Source: Streptomyces sp. HNM0575 (GTDB taxonomy: Bacteria; Actinomycetota; Actinomycetes; Streptomycetales; Streptomycetaceae). Taken from it: a DNA stretch of 64,000 bases. Within the stretch, counting starts at the first letter, position 1, and each line of letters opens with the position of its first letter. Below are positions 25,813-34,295 of the stretch, piece by piece. The translations under genes and the position numbers were made by a program. The notes beneath the pieces are model-generated. The model had not been told where the DNA came from. It searched no databases and saw only the letters and a program-made list of their open reading frames with translations. The stretch is taken from NCBI RefSeq assembly GCF_012726265.1, contig NZ_JAASAG010000003.1, forward strand, positions 546,522 to 610,521, written 5' to 3'.

Positions 25813-26829
25813 ATGACCGAGACGTCCGGCAGCAGCCTCGCCCGCCGCAGCTTCAGCAGACGCCTCCTCGCGGGCTCGGCGGCGGCGGCCCTCGGTCCGG
25901 CCGTGCTGAACGCGACTCCGGCGGCAGCGGCCCCGTCCGGGGCGGAGTCGGCCCCCGGGGCACTCGCGGCCACCGAGGCCCGTGCGTCCGCCGTGCGCCG
26001 CGCCGGACCGGGCGGCGAGGTCCGCCACATGAAGCTCTACGCGCAGAAGCTGGCGGACGACCAGATCGGCTACGGCCTGGAGAAGGGCAAGGCCACGATC
26101 CCGGGCCCGCTGATCGAACTCGTCGAAGGCGACACCCTCCACGTCGAGTTCGAGAACACCACCGACACCACCGTCAGCCTCCACCCGCACGGCGTGGACT
26201 ACGACAGGGCCAACGACGGCACCAAGATGAACGGCAGCGTCGTCGAACCCGGCGGCAAGCGCACCTACACCTGGCGCACCCACGCCCCCGGCAAGCGCGA
26301 GGACGGCACGTACCGCCCCGGCAGCGCGGGCTACTGGCACTACCACGACCACATCGTCGGCACCGAGCACGGCACCGGCGGAATCCGCGCCGGCCTCTAC
26401 GGTCCGCTGGTCGTGCGGCGCGAGGGCGACATCCTGCCGGACAGCCAACTCACCGTCGTCTTCAACGACATGACGATCAACAACCAGCCCAAGGGCCCCG
26501 ACTTCAAGGTCACCGTGGGCGACCGCGTCGAGATCGTCATGATCACGCACGGCGAGTACTACCACACGTTCCACGTGCACGGTCACCGCTGGGCCGACAA
26601 CCGCACCGGCCTGCTGGAGGGCCCGGACGATCCCAGCCGGATCATCGACAACAAGATCACCGGCCCTGCCGACTCCTTCGGCTTCCAGATCATCGCGGGC
26701 GAGGAGGCGGGCGCCGGCGCGTGGATGTACCACTGCCACGTCCAGAGCCACGCCGACATGGGAATGGCCGGACTCCTCCTCGTGGCCAAGCCGGACGGCA
26801 CGGTCCCGGGCCACGACGGCCACCACTGA
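25813..26829 (+). CDS. two-domain small laccase (multicopper oxidase), Tat-exported
   Basis: The 338-residue precursor has a twin-arginine signal ([19 protein letters not shown], residues 11-29) and all four copper motifs: HPHGV 124-128, HYHDH 176-180, HTFHVHGH 251-258 and [12 protein letters not shown] 307-318 with the T1 Cys. Length and spacing match the Streptomyces small laccase SLAC/EpoA group, which forms trimers with the trinuclear copper site at the subunit interface and couples one-electron oxidation of phenols to reduction of oxygen to water. AAGGGAGACGAGACCG precedes the ATG. It is divergent from the sugar dehydrogenase/cupredoxin operon, giving two copper proteins in one locus. 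Confidence 0.95.
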   Translation: MTETSGSSLARRSFSRRLLAGSAAAALGPAVLNATPAAAAPSGAESAPGALAATEARASAVRRAGPGGEVRHMKLYAQKLADDQIGYGLEKGKATIPGPLIELVEGDTLHVEFENTTDTTVSLHPHGVDYDRANDGTKMNGSVVEPGGKRTYTWRTHAPGKREDGTYRPGSAGYWHYHDHIVGTEHGTGGIRAGLYGPLVVRREGDILPDSQLTVVFNDMTINNQPKGPDFKVTVGDRVEIVMITHGEYYHTFHVHGHRWADNRTGLLEGPDDPSRIIDNKITGPADSFGFQIIAGEEAGAGAWMYHCHVQSHADMGMAGLLLVAKPDGTVPGHDGHH

Positions 26830-26895
26830 CGCCCGCCCACGACCGGACGCCGAGCAGCCTGAAAAGGCGGATGTGCGAGGACGGGCCAACCGGCC

Positions 26896-28413
26896 CTATG
26901 ACGTGGCCCGTTCGGCGTGCGGTGCGACGTAGACGCGGTAGCCGGGCATGTGGCGCAGCGGCCGCGAGGGCCAGCCGCGCGCCCACGAGGGCGGCTCGTG
27001 GTAGCGGGTGGTGACGGCCATCGGCTCGTGGCGCAGCGCGAGCCGCCGCAGCCCCTCGCCGGTGATGTTCATGTCGTGGCCGTTGGACTGGCGTGAGGAG
27101 CAGCCCGCGTAGTGGCTCATCGGCACGGCGAGCGGACCGGTCAGCGTGCACGGGGTGCGCAGACCCATCCCGTGCATGGTGTCCGCGGCGGCCGTCAGCT
27201 GACGCGTCATCTCGTGATTGCGCTCCAGCACGTTCCCGAGCACCTGGTACTGGACGCCGAAGTGGCTGCCCAGCAGCAGCGCCGGAAGCAGGATCAGCAG
27301 CAGCGGCCGCCGTCCGGACGGGCCCTGGGTGAAGACCCGCCGCACGCACTCACCGACGGGCACCGCCAGCAGCGCGTACGACGGCAGCAGGAAGCGGGGC
27401 GCCGCGTATCCCATGAGGAAGAGGTAGGGCAGCGCGAGCACCACGGCCGTCACGGTGGCGAGCACTGCGGTGTCCCTGCGGCCCGAGCGCACCGCAGCCG
27501 TGATGCCGCCGCCGGCGAGCAGCGGCAGGGCAAACCACCACACCGCGGTCTGCGGCTCCTCCCACGCCATGTGGCACGGGCGGCACAGCATCCGCCCCTG
27601 GAGGCTGCGCACATGGTCGCCGATGGCGATGTTCCAGCCCATGCCGCCCTGGATCTCGCTGGCCCGGTGCAGCCGCGCGAAGAGCCCCCCGTACGTCGTG
27701 AACGCCTCGACGACCCAGGGTGCGACACCGGCGACCGCGCCCGCGGCCAGGGCGGCGAAGAGCACGGGCCGGCGCCAGGAACGTACGAGCAGAGCCGAGC
27801 CGGCGAGCGCGAGCACCAGCCACGCGGCGTCCGGCGGGCGCATCAGCGCCACCACGGCGATCGACACCCCGAGCCCGACGAGGGCGGGGCGGTCGTCCTC
27901 GCGGCGCGCGCAGCGCAGGAAGCAGCCCGCCGCGGCCAGCGATCCGAAGGCGCACCACAGGTTCGGCATGGCCTGCGGCCCGTAGTAAAGGCTGATCCAC
28001 AGGCCCGCGAAGAGGGCGCCTCCCCAGGCGAGTACGGGCGCGGGCACCAGGCGCCGCCAGATCCACAGGACGCCCAGCAGCGTCAGCCCGGACAGCACGG
28101 CGAGGAAGACCCGCAGCGCGGTGGTGGAGGAGGTGAACGCGACGACGGGCGCCACCAGATACGAGATGCCGCGGGCACGGGGAGCGCTGAAGAAGGCGGC
28201 GGGGTCCTGGGCGTCGACCTGGCTCACATAGACCGTCTCGTCCCAGCCGAGGCCGGAGCCCGGCAGCACGACCAGGATCTGCACCAGGGTGTAGAGAGCC
28301 GCGACCGCGCCGAGCTGGAGCAGGGGGTGTCCGGCCGGACCGGTCCCGTACTCGGGGAGGCGTCTGAGGCGGTCGGTGGCTGGTGCGCTCGGACTTGCAG
28401 GCAGCACGTACAT
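26896..28413 (-). CDS. GT39-like integral membrane glycosyltransferase
   Basis: The 505-residue protein has about ten hydrophobic helices (for example LQLGAVAALYTLVQILVVLP, VFLAVLSGLTLLGVLWIW, AVWWFALPLLAGGGITAAV) and the early GWDETVYVSQ loop. That loop corresponds to the acidic catalytic motif of GT39/ArnT/PMT enzymes, which move sugars from polyprenyl phosphates to outer-surface acceptors. The C-terminal 120 residues form a soluble extracytoplasmic domain with two Cys pairs. It is alone on its strand, and a short GGGCC-AACC-GGCCC hairpin touches its TAG. The acceptor is unknown. The start at 28413 is followed by MYVLPASPSAP; ATGs further in are less likely. Confidence 0.75.
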   Translation of the reverse strand: MYVLPASPSAPATDRLRRLPEYGTGPAGHPLLQLGAVAALYTLVQILVVLPGSGLGWDETVYVSQVDAQDPAAFFSAPRARGISYLVAPVVAFTSSTTALRVFLAVLSGLTLLGVLWIWRRLVPAPVLAWGGALFAGLWISLYYGPQAMPNLWCAFGSLAAAGCFLRCARREDDRPALVGLGVSIAVVALMRPPDAAWLVLALAGSALLVRSWRRPVLFAALAAGAVAGVAPWVVEAFTTYGGLFARLHRASEIQGGMGWNIAIGDHVRSLQGRMLCRPCHMAWEEPQTAVWWFALPLLAGGGITAAVRSGRRDTAVLATVTAVVLALPYLFLMGYAAPRFLLPSYALLAVPVGECVRRVFTQGPSGRRPLLLILLPALLLGSHFGVQYQVLGNVLERNHEMTRQLTAAADTMHGMGLRTPCTLTGPLAVPMSHYAGCSSRQSNGHDMNITGEGLRRLALRHEPMAVTTRYHEPPSWARGWPSRPLRHMPGYRVYVAPHAERATS

Positions 28414-28572
28414 GGCCGAACCTCGTCCCGCTTGTGAAACCTGTGAAAACCGGCAGAAGCAGTTGGAAAAGATCTGTGGGCGAGATCTATGCGTAACACC
28501 AGGTTTGTCGGTTTCGCGGTAATGGTGGCCCCGGCCCGGTCACTCACGGGCCCGGCGCATACGATCACCCGT

Positions 28573-29481
28573 ATGAGCTCCTCAGCACCGGCCGCGCGAA
28601 TAGCGGTGATCGGCGGCGGAGCGGTCGGCGGCCTCATCGCCGCGTTCGCCCGCGAGGCCGGTCACGACGTCACTCTCTGCCTGCGGGCACCCCTGGAAGA
28701 GCTGACCCTGAGCACGGACGGTGAAGTCCTGCGCCCCGCCCTGCACTTCGTCACCGCGCCCGGCCAAGTGGACCGCCACGACTGGGTGTTTTTGACCACC
28801 AAGGCGCAGGACACAGAGGGCGCGACCGGCTGGCTGGAGGCGCTCTGCGGCCCCGGCACCGTCGTCGCCGTCGTCCAGAACGGCATCGACCACGCCGAAC
28901 GCGTCGCGCCGCTGCTGCCGGACGGGGCCGAGGCCCTCCCGGCGCTGGCCTACATGGCCGTCGAACGGGTCGCGCCCGGCCGGATCGTGCACCACTTCTC
29001 CAGCGAACTGCACGTCCCGGAGGGCCCGTCGGCGAAGCGCCTCGAAGCGCTCCTCGCGGGGAGCCGCCTCACGGTGCGCAGCGTTACGGACTTCCGTACT
29101 GCCGCGTGGCGGAAGCTGTTCACCAACGTCGCCGCCAACCCGCTCACGGCGCTCCTCAAGCAGCGCATGCACATCCTCGACGACGAGGAGATGCGCTCAC
29201 GTGCGGAGGAGATCCTGACGGAGGCGCTCGCCGTCGCGCAGGCGGAGGGCGCCCGGGTCGGGGAGGACGACGTGCGCCGGGCGCTGCGCGCGAACCTCGC
29301 GGTGGGGCCCGACGGCGGCACCTCCACCTTCTACGACCGGCTCGCCGGCCGCCCCATGGAGCACGAGCACATCACCGGCGCGGTGGTCCGCGCGGCCGAC
29401 CGGCACGGCGTCCCCGTGCCGCTCAACCGGCTGCTGCTGACGATGCTGCGCGCCGCGGACCGCGAGCTGCGGGAGGGCTGA
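28573..29481 (+). CDS. 2-dehydropantoate 2-reductase-family oxidoreductase
   Basis: The 302-residue protein begins with a dinucleotide motif RIAVIGGGAVGGLIAAFARE, then the ApbA/PanE middle segment VFLTTKAQDTEGA and VVAVVQNGIDHAERV. Its C-terminal helical domain contains AAWRKLFTNVAANPLTALL, which carries the catalytic Lys region of the family. It would reduce ketopantoate or a related 2-keto acid with NADPH; many actinobacteria have several such paralogues, so a role in pantothenate synthesis is not certain. ATG 28573 lies 7 bases after a TACGAT -10-like hexamer, so the mRNA may be leaderless; the open frame reaching 28489 is not needed for the fold. Confidence 0.87.
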   Translation: MSSSAPAARIAVIGGGAVGGLIAAFAREAGHDVTLCLRAPLEELTLSTDGEVLRPALHFVTAPGQVDRHDWVFLTTKAQDTEGATGWLEALCGPGTVVAVVQNGIDHAERVAPLLPDGAEALPALAYMAVERVAPGRIVHHFSSELHVPEGPSAKRLEALLAGSRLTVRSVTDFRTAAWRKLFTNVAANPLTALLKQRMHILDDEEMRSRAEEILTEALAVAQAEGARVGEDDVRRALRANLAVGPDGGTSTFYDRLAGRPMEHEHITGAVVRAADRHGVPVPLNRLLLTMLRAADRELREG

Positions 29482-29510
29482 CGGGCCGGGCGGGCCGTCC
29501 GGCCCGTCAG
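29478..29510. terminator. strong bidirectional terminator hairpin
   Basis: CTGACGGGCCGG pairs perfectly with CCGGCCCGTCAG (12 bp, 9-base loop). It overlaps the stop codons of both convergent genes, the PanE-like and S4-domain genes. Confidence 0.78.
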
Positions 29511-29914
29511 GCACCGCCGCGGCGGGACGCGCCACCGCCGTCCATCCCCCGCAGCCGCTCCATCTCCCGCCGGTCGCGCTTCGTGGGGCGTCCCGCCCCG
29601 CGGTCCCGGTGCCCTGCCGGTGCGACGGTCTCGCGCGGCGGCGGAGGCGGGCTGTGATCGGTGTAGCACTCGACGGCCACCGGCGCGCCGACGCGCTTGC
29701 GGATGATGCGGGAGACCACGACCACACGCTCACGCCCGGCCTGCCGTACCCGCACCCGGTCGCCCGTGCGCACCGGATGGGCCGGCTTGACGCGCTCCCC
29801 GTTCACCCGGACATGTCCCGCGCGGCATGCGGAGGCCGCCGTCGAGCGGGTCTTGGTGAGCCGTACGGACCAAATCCACACATCGACCCGTACGGTCCCT
29901 GCGTCCTCAGCCAT
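29507..29914 (-). CDS. RNA-binding S4 domain protein (Hsp15-like)
   Basis: Residues about 9-55 are an S4 domain: VRVDVWIWSVRLTKTRSTAA, CRAGHVRVNGERVKPAHPVR, TGDRVRV. The rest is a basic C-terminal tail with a Pro run and RPTKRDRREMERLRG. The size of 135 residues and this layout match Hsp15-type heat-shock proteins, which bind 50S subunits carrying stalled nascent chains. The cationic tail probably adds RNA affinity. It shares a terminator with the convergent PanE-like gene. There is no obvious heat-shock operator upstream. Confidence 0.9.
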   Translation of the reverse strand: MAEDAGTVRVDVWIWSVRLTKTRSTAASACRAGHVRVNGERVKPAHPVRTGDRVRVRQAGRERVVVVSRIIRKRVGAPVAVECYTDHSPPPPPRETVAPAGHRDRGAGRPTKRDRREMERLRGMDGGGASRRGGA

Positions 29915-29956
29915 GCCCCGACTCTAGAGCCCGCGGGCCGCACCGGTCAGCGGCGG

Positions 29957-30313
29957 TCAGCGGCGGGCGAGACGGCGCTCCCCGCCCGTGCCCGTCTCGT
30001 ACTCCAGCTCGTAGTGCCCGAAGATCCCCGGCTCGCCCTCGGCGGGCAGCTCGCCGTCGGTCTCGATCGAGGGCGCGGACCGTACGTCGTTCTTGCCGTA
30101 CGCGACCCGCACGTACCCCGGTCCGACCGTCGCCCCCTCCAGCGGTACGAACACGAGCTTGCGCCGTGTGGGCATGCCCGTGGTGACGGTCGCGAAGAAG
30201 GGCTGGTCGGTGCGCGTATCGACGTAGACGGCCTCCAGCTTCCCGATCTTGCTGCCGCCGGGATCGACCACGTCGTGGTCCCGCCACTCACGGATGTCTC
30301 CAGCCTCGAACAT
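29957..30313 (-). CDS. PRC-barrel domain protein
   Basis: The 118-residue protein is a single PRC-barrel: DIREWRDHDVVDPGGSKIGK, LEAVYVDTRTDQPFFATV, RKLVFVPLEGATVGPGYVRV, followed by an acidic C-terminal tail of about 35 residues. PRC barrels occur in photosynthetic reaction centres, in RimM and in stress-related single-domain actinobacterial proteins like this one; the last have no assigned reaction. It lies 42 bp downstream of the S4 gene's start on the same strand and could be transcribed ahead of it. Confidence 0.88.
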   Translation of the reverse strand: MFEAGDIREWRDHDVVDPGGSKIGKLEAVYVDTRTDQPFFATVTTGMPTRRKLVFVPLEGATVGPGYVRVAYGKNDVRSAPSIETDGELPAEGEPGIFGHYELEYETGTGGERRLARR

Positions 30314-30431
30314 CTACGGCCATCCCTCCGCGCCATCGGTCTCCCGGCGGGTGCCGGGCACCGGTCCGTGACCCCAGCGTGCCGCACGGGGCGAGGTTTG
30401 GCAGCGGGCGCCCGGGTGGTACCGGGGCGGC

Positions 30432-30971
30432 GTGGATTCTCACCTCACCCTCCGGGTCGACGGCGAAGCGCGGTCCCTGACCGTCGACAACCGCACCACT
30501 CTCCTCGACGCCCTGCGTGACCGGCTGTCCGTCACCTCGCCCAAGAAGGGCTGTGACCACGGACAGTGCGGTGCCTGCACGGTCCTCCTCGACGGGCGGC
30601 GGGTGCTGAGCTGCCTGACCTTCGCCGTCGCGCACGACGGGTCCGAAGTGACCACCGCCGAAGGGCTCGTGGGCCCGGACGGCGGGCTCCATCCGCTACA
30701 GCGGGCGTTCATCGAGCACGACGGCTTCCAGTGCGGCTACTGCACACCGGGCCAGATCTGCTCGGCCGCCGGCATGCTCGACGAAGCGTCGGCCGGGCAC
30801 CCCAGCTTCGTCACGCCCGCCGGCGACGGCGCCCGCGTGCACCCGGACGGCGGGCGACGCACCGAAGCACTCGGCGACGACGAGATCCGTGAACGCATGA
30901 GCGGCAACCTGTGCCGCTGCGGCGCGTACGTCAACATCGTCGCCGCCGTACGGGAGGTGGCCGCGAGATGA
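30432..30971 (+). CDS. molybdenum hydroxylase small subunit, two [2Fe-2S] clusters (PaoA/YagT/CoxS type)
   Basis: The N-terminal ferredoxin domain has GCDHGQCGACTVLLDGRRVL with a later Cys, binding the first cluster. The C-terminal helical domain has GFQCGYCTPGQICSAAGML and MSGNLCRCGAYVNIV, binding the second. A 25-residue insert (TPAGDGARVHPDGGRR region) lies between the two Cys pairs of the C-terminal domain. No Tat signal is present, so the complex is cytoplasmic, unlike E. coli PaoABC. The TGA overlaps the ATG of the FAD subunit gene (ATGA). The complex oxidises aldehydes or N-heterocycles; aldehydes are the best guess from similarity to YagT. Confidence 0.92.
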   Translation: MDSHLTLRVDGEARSLTVDNRTTLLDALRDRLSVTSPKKGCDHGQCGACTVLLDGRRVLSCLTFAVAHDGSEVTTAEGLVGPDGGLHPLQRAFIEHDGFQCGYCTPGQICSAAGMLDEASAGHPSFVTPAGDGARVHPDGGRRTEALGDDEIRERMSGNLCRCGAYVNIVAAVREVAAR

Positions 30972-31960
30972 TCCCCTTCGACTACGCGCCCGCCTCGGAC
31001 ACCGACAGCGCCGTGGCCACCGTCATGGCCCGGCCCGGGGCGGCGTTCCTCGCCGGCGGCACCAACCTCGTCGACCACATGAAGCTCGGCGTCGCCGAGC
31101 CCGACCTCCTCGTCGACGTCACGCGCCTGCCGCTCGACCGGATCGAGGAACTGCCCGACGGGGGCCTGCGCATCGGCGCCACCGTCCGCAACAGCGACCT
31201 GGCCGCACATCCGCTGCTGCGCGGCCGCTACCCCGTGCTGTCGGAGGCGCTGCTGGCGGGGGCCTCCGGACAGCTGCGCAACGCGGCGACCACGGCGGGC
31301 AATCTGCTCCAGCGCACCCGCTGCGGCTATTTCCAGGACGTCACCACCCCGTGCAACAAGCGCGAACCCGGCACCGGCTGCGCGGCGATCGGCGGCTGGA
31401 ACCGATACCACGCGGTCCTCGGAGCCTCGGAGCACTGCATCGCGGTGCACCCGTCCGACATGGCCGTGGCCATGAGCGCGCTCGACGCCGTGGTGACCGT
31501 GCTCGGCGAGGACGGTGAACGGCGCATCCCGGTACGGGAGTTCCACCGGCTGCCCGGGGACGCCCCCGAACACGACACCGTCATCGCACACGGCGAACTC
31601 GTCACGTCCGTCGAACTGCCGCCGCCGCCCGCCGGTGCGCGATCCGGCTACCGGAAGGTGCGCGAGCGGGCGTCGTTCGCCTTCGCTCTCGTCTCCGTCG
31701 CGGCCGTCCTCGTCACCGACGGGGAGCGCGTGCGCGACGCGCGCATCGCCTTCGGCGGCCTCGCGCACAAGCCCTGGCGAGCCACGCACGCCGAGGAGGC
31801 GCTGCGCGGAGCAGCCCCGACGGAAGAGGCGTTCCGCGAGGCGGCCGACGCCGAACTGCGCCACGCCGAGCCGCTGCCCGACAACGCCTTCAAGATCCCC
31901 ATGACGCGCAACGCGCTCGCCGTGCTGCTGCGCGACCTCGCCACGGAGGAACGGTCATGA
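30968..31960 (+). CDS. molybdenum hydroxylase FAD subunit (PaoB/YagS type)
   Basis: The 330-residue protein has the FAD-binding PCMH/VAO fold: AFLAGGTNLVDHMKLGVAEP, LRIGATVRNSDLAAHP and QLRNAATTAGNLLQRTRCGY. The insert with CGYFQDVTTPCNK and EPGTGC, plus a Cys in SEHCIAVHPSD, supplies the four Cys that bind an extra [4Fe-4S] cluster in PaoB and in 4-hydroxybenzoyl-CoA reductase beta subunits. It takes electrons from the iron-sulfur subunit. It overlaps both neighbours by ATGA, so the three genes form one translationally coupled operon. Confidence 0.93.
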   Translation: MIPFDYAPASDTDSAVATVMARPGAAFLAGGTNLVDHMKLGVAEPDLLVDVTRLPLDRIEELPDGGLRIGATVRNSDLAAHPLLRGRYPVLSEALLAGASGQLRNAATTAGNLLQRTRCGYFQDVTTPCNKREPGTGCAAIGGWNRYHAVLGASEHCIAVHPSDMAVAMSALDAVVTVLGEDGERRIPVREFHRLPGDAPEHDTVIAHGELVTSVELPPPPAGARSGYRKVRERASFAFALVSVAAVLVTDGERVRDARIAFGGLAHKPWRATHAEEALRGAAPTEEAFREAADAELRHAEPLPDNAFKIPMTRNALAVLLRDLATEERS

Positions 31961-34182
31961 GCAGGACGGACGCCGGCGGAGCGGCACGGGCCTCAGGGGC
32001 CACCCGGACCGTGGAGCCCTCGCAGCCGCTGAAACCGCTGGACGTCCGGTCGGTGGGCAGCTCGCCGCAGCGGCTCGACGGCCCCGAGAAGGTCACCGGC
32101 ACGGCCCCCTACGCGTGGGAGCACCCCCTGCCCTCCCCGCTGTACGTACACCCCCTGCAAGCCGCGGTCGCGCGGGGACGGATCCTGACCATGGACACCG
32201 GGGCGGCCGAGGCGCTCGACGGTGTCCTCGCCGTGCTCACCCCCTACAACGCGCCACGGCTCGCCGACACGGACGACGCCGAGCTGGCGGTGCTCCAGTC
32301 CGAAGACGTCGCCTTCCGGGGTCAGTTGATCGGTGCCGTCATCGCCGAGACCCCGGAGACGGCAGGGCAGGGCGCCGCAATGGTCGACGTCGAGTACGAA
32401 CAGCACCCGCACGACACGGAGTTGAGCACCGACCGTACGGACCTCTACCGCCCCGAGGTCGTCAACCCGACGTACGCGAGCGACACCGAGGACGGCGACC
32501 CCGAGGCCGCGCTCGCCGCGGCGCCCGTCACCGTCGACGTCGTCTACAGCACGCCCATGGAGCACAATAACCCCATGGAGCCGCACACTTGCGTGGCCGT
32601 GTGGGAGCGGTCCGAAGGCCGTGACCCCGGTGGCCCCGACGGCTCGGGGAGTTCCGCGGACTCCGGGCCGCTGCTGACGCTGTACGACTCCACCCAGGGA
32701 GCCCACCAGGTCAAGCAGACCCTCGCGCCGCTCTTCGGGCTGCCCGCCGAGAGCGTGCGGGTGATCTCGCCGCACGTCGGCGGCGGCTTCGGCTCGAAGG
32801 GAATGCCGCACGCGCACAACGTGCTCGCCGTGCTGGCGGCCAAGGTCTCCGGCGGGCGTCCCGTCAAACTGGCCCTCACGCGGCAGCAGATGTTCTCCCT
32901 CGCCGGATACCGCACCCCCACGGTGCAGCGGCTGCGGCTCGGCGCCGACACCGAGGGCCGGCTTACCGCCCTCTGCCACGACGTCGTCGAACAGACCTCC
33001 AAGATCAAGGAGTTCGCGGAGCAGACCGGTGTCGCGAGCCGCATGATGTACGCCGCCGACAACCGCAGCACCAGCCACCGGCTGGCCGCGCTCGACGTCC
33101 CCGTGCCGTCGTGGATGCGGGCGCCAGGCGAGGCCCCCGGCATGTTCGCCGCCGAGTCCGCCATGGACGAACTCGCCGTCGCCTGCGGCATCGACCCCAT
33201 CGACCTTCGTGAGCGCAACGATCCCGAGACCGACCCCGAGAGCGGCCGGCCCTGGTCCGGGCGGCACCTCGTGCGCTGCCTGCGCACCGGAGCCGAACGC
33301 TTCGGCTGGGACCGGCGGGCCGAGCCCGGCACCCGCCGCGAGGGCGACTGGCTGATCGGCCTGGGCGTCGCGAGCGCCACCTACCCCTCGTACGCCTTCC
33401 CCGGATCCGTCGCCGAGATCGAGCGCCGCACGGACGGCGACGGCGCCTCCGGCGGATACGCCGTACGCATCGGCGTGGCCGACATCGGCACCGGGACCTG
33501 GACCGCGCTCAGCCAGATCGCCGCGGACGCCCTCAACTGCCCGTTCGGGGAAGTCCACTTGGAGATCGGCGACACCGCTCTGCCGCCCGGCACCGTCGCC
33601 GGGGGCTCCTCCGGCATCAACTCCTGGGGCTCTGCGGTCGTCGCCGCGTCCCGGGCCTTCCGGGAGGAGTACGGCGACGATCCCGCTCCGGGCTCCCGCA
33701 TCCGCGCCGGCATGCCCTCGGATCCCGAACTGTCCGACTACTCCGCGCACTCCTTCGGCGCGCAGTTCGCCGAGGTCCGCGTGCACGCGTACACGGGCGA
33801 GGTCCGGGTGGCGCGCATGCTGGGCGTCTTCTCCGCGGGCCGGATCGTCAACCCCCGCACGGCACGGTCCCAGTTCATGGGCGGGATGATCATGGGGATG
33901 TCGATGGCGCTGTTCGAGGAGAGCGTCTTCGACCACGGCACGGGCCACGTCGTGAACCACGACTTCGCGCAGTACCACATCCCGGCCTGCGCCGACGTGC
34001 TCGACATCGACGCCGTGTGGCTGGACGAACCCGACATGCACGCCAACCCGATGGGCGCCAAGGGCATCGGCGAGATCGGCATCGTCGGCTCGCCCGCCGC
34101 CGTCGTGAACGCGGTGCACAACGCCACAGGAATCCGCGTCCGCGACCTGCCGGTCACACCGGACAAGCTTCTCCGGTCCTGA
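31957..34182 (+). CDS. molybdenum hydroxylase large subunit, Mo-pterin binding (PaoC/YagR type)
   Basis: The 741-residue protein shows the xanthine-dehydrogenase-family order: DVRSVGSSPQRLDGPEKVTG at the start, then ISPHVGGGFGSKGMPHAHNV for cofactor binding, RAPGEAPGMFAAESAMDELA, GTWTALSQIAADAL, and near the C-terminus MGAKGIGEIGIVGSPAAVVNA, whose Glu is the catalytic base. It hydroxylates an aldehyde or similar carbon using water at the Mo centre. Maturation genes (an XdhC/PaoD homologue or molybdopterin-cytosine synthesis genes) are not in the window. The gene ends the operon; the next gene has its own promoter-like region. Confidence 0.94.
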   Translation: MSRTDAGGAARASGATRTVEPSQPLKPLDVRSVGSSPQRLDGPEKVTGTAPYAWEHPLPSPLYVHPLQAAVARGRILTMDTGAAEALDGVLAVLTPYNAPRLADTDDAELAVLQSEDVAFRGQLIGAVIAETPETAGQGAAMVDVEYEQHPHDTELSTDRTDLYRPEVVNPTYASDTEDGDPEAALAAAPVTVDVVYSTPMEHNNPMEPHTCVAVWERSEGRDPGGPDGSGSSADSGPLLTLYDSTQGAHQVKQTLAPLFGLPAESVRVISPHVGGGFGSKGMPHAHNVLAVLAAKVSGGRPVKLALTRQQMFSLAGYRTPTVQRLRLGADTEGRLTALCHDVVEQTSKIKEFAEQTGVASRMMYAADNRSTSHRLAALDVPVPSWMRAPGEAPGMFAAESAMDELAVACGIDPIDLRERNDPETDPESGRPWSGRHLVRCLRTGAERFGWDRRAEPGTRREGDWLIGLGVASATYPSYAFPGSVAEIERRTDGDGASGGYAVRIGVADIGTGTWTALSQIAADALNCPFGEVHLEIGDTALPPGTVAGGSSGINSWGSAVVAASRAFREEYGDDPAPGSRIRAGMPSDPELSDYSAHSFGAQFAEVRVHAYTGEVRVARMLGVFSAGRIVNPRTARSQFMGGMIMGMSMALFEESVFDHGTGHVVNHDFAQYHIPACADVLDIDAVWLDEPDMHANPMGAKGIGEIGIVGSPAAVVNAVHNATGIRVRDLPVTPDKLLRS

Positions 34183-34295
34183 TACGGACCGGCTCCGCCC
34201 GACACGCACCACGAGGTCCGACCGGTGCGCTCCGGTCACACACGATTCACCCGTGCCGCCCCGTACTCGGCCTGCCTGCGGGTATCTTGCGGAAC

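Noticed and set aside
28470..28488. Two AGATCT sites 7 bases apart between the GT39 and PanE-like genes
   Set aside because: Each is a self-palindromic hexamer and the pair is short; without more symmetry I do not call an operator.
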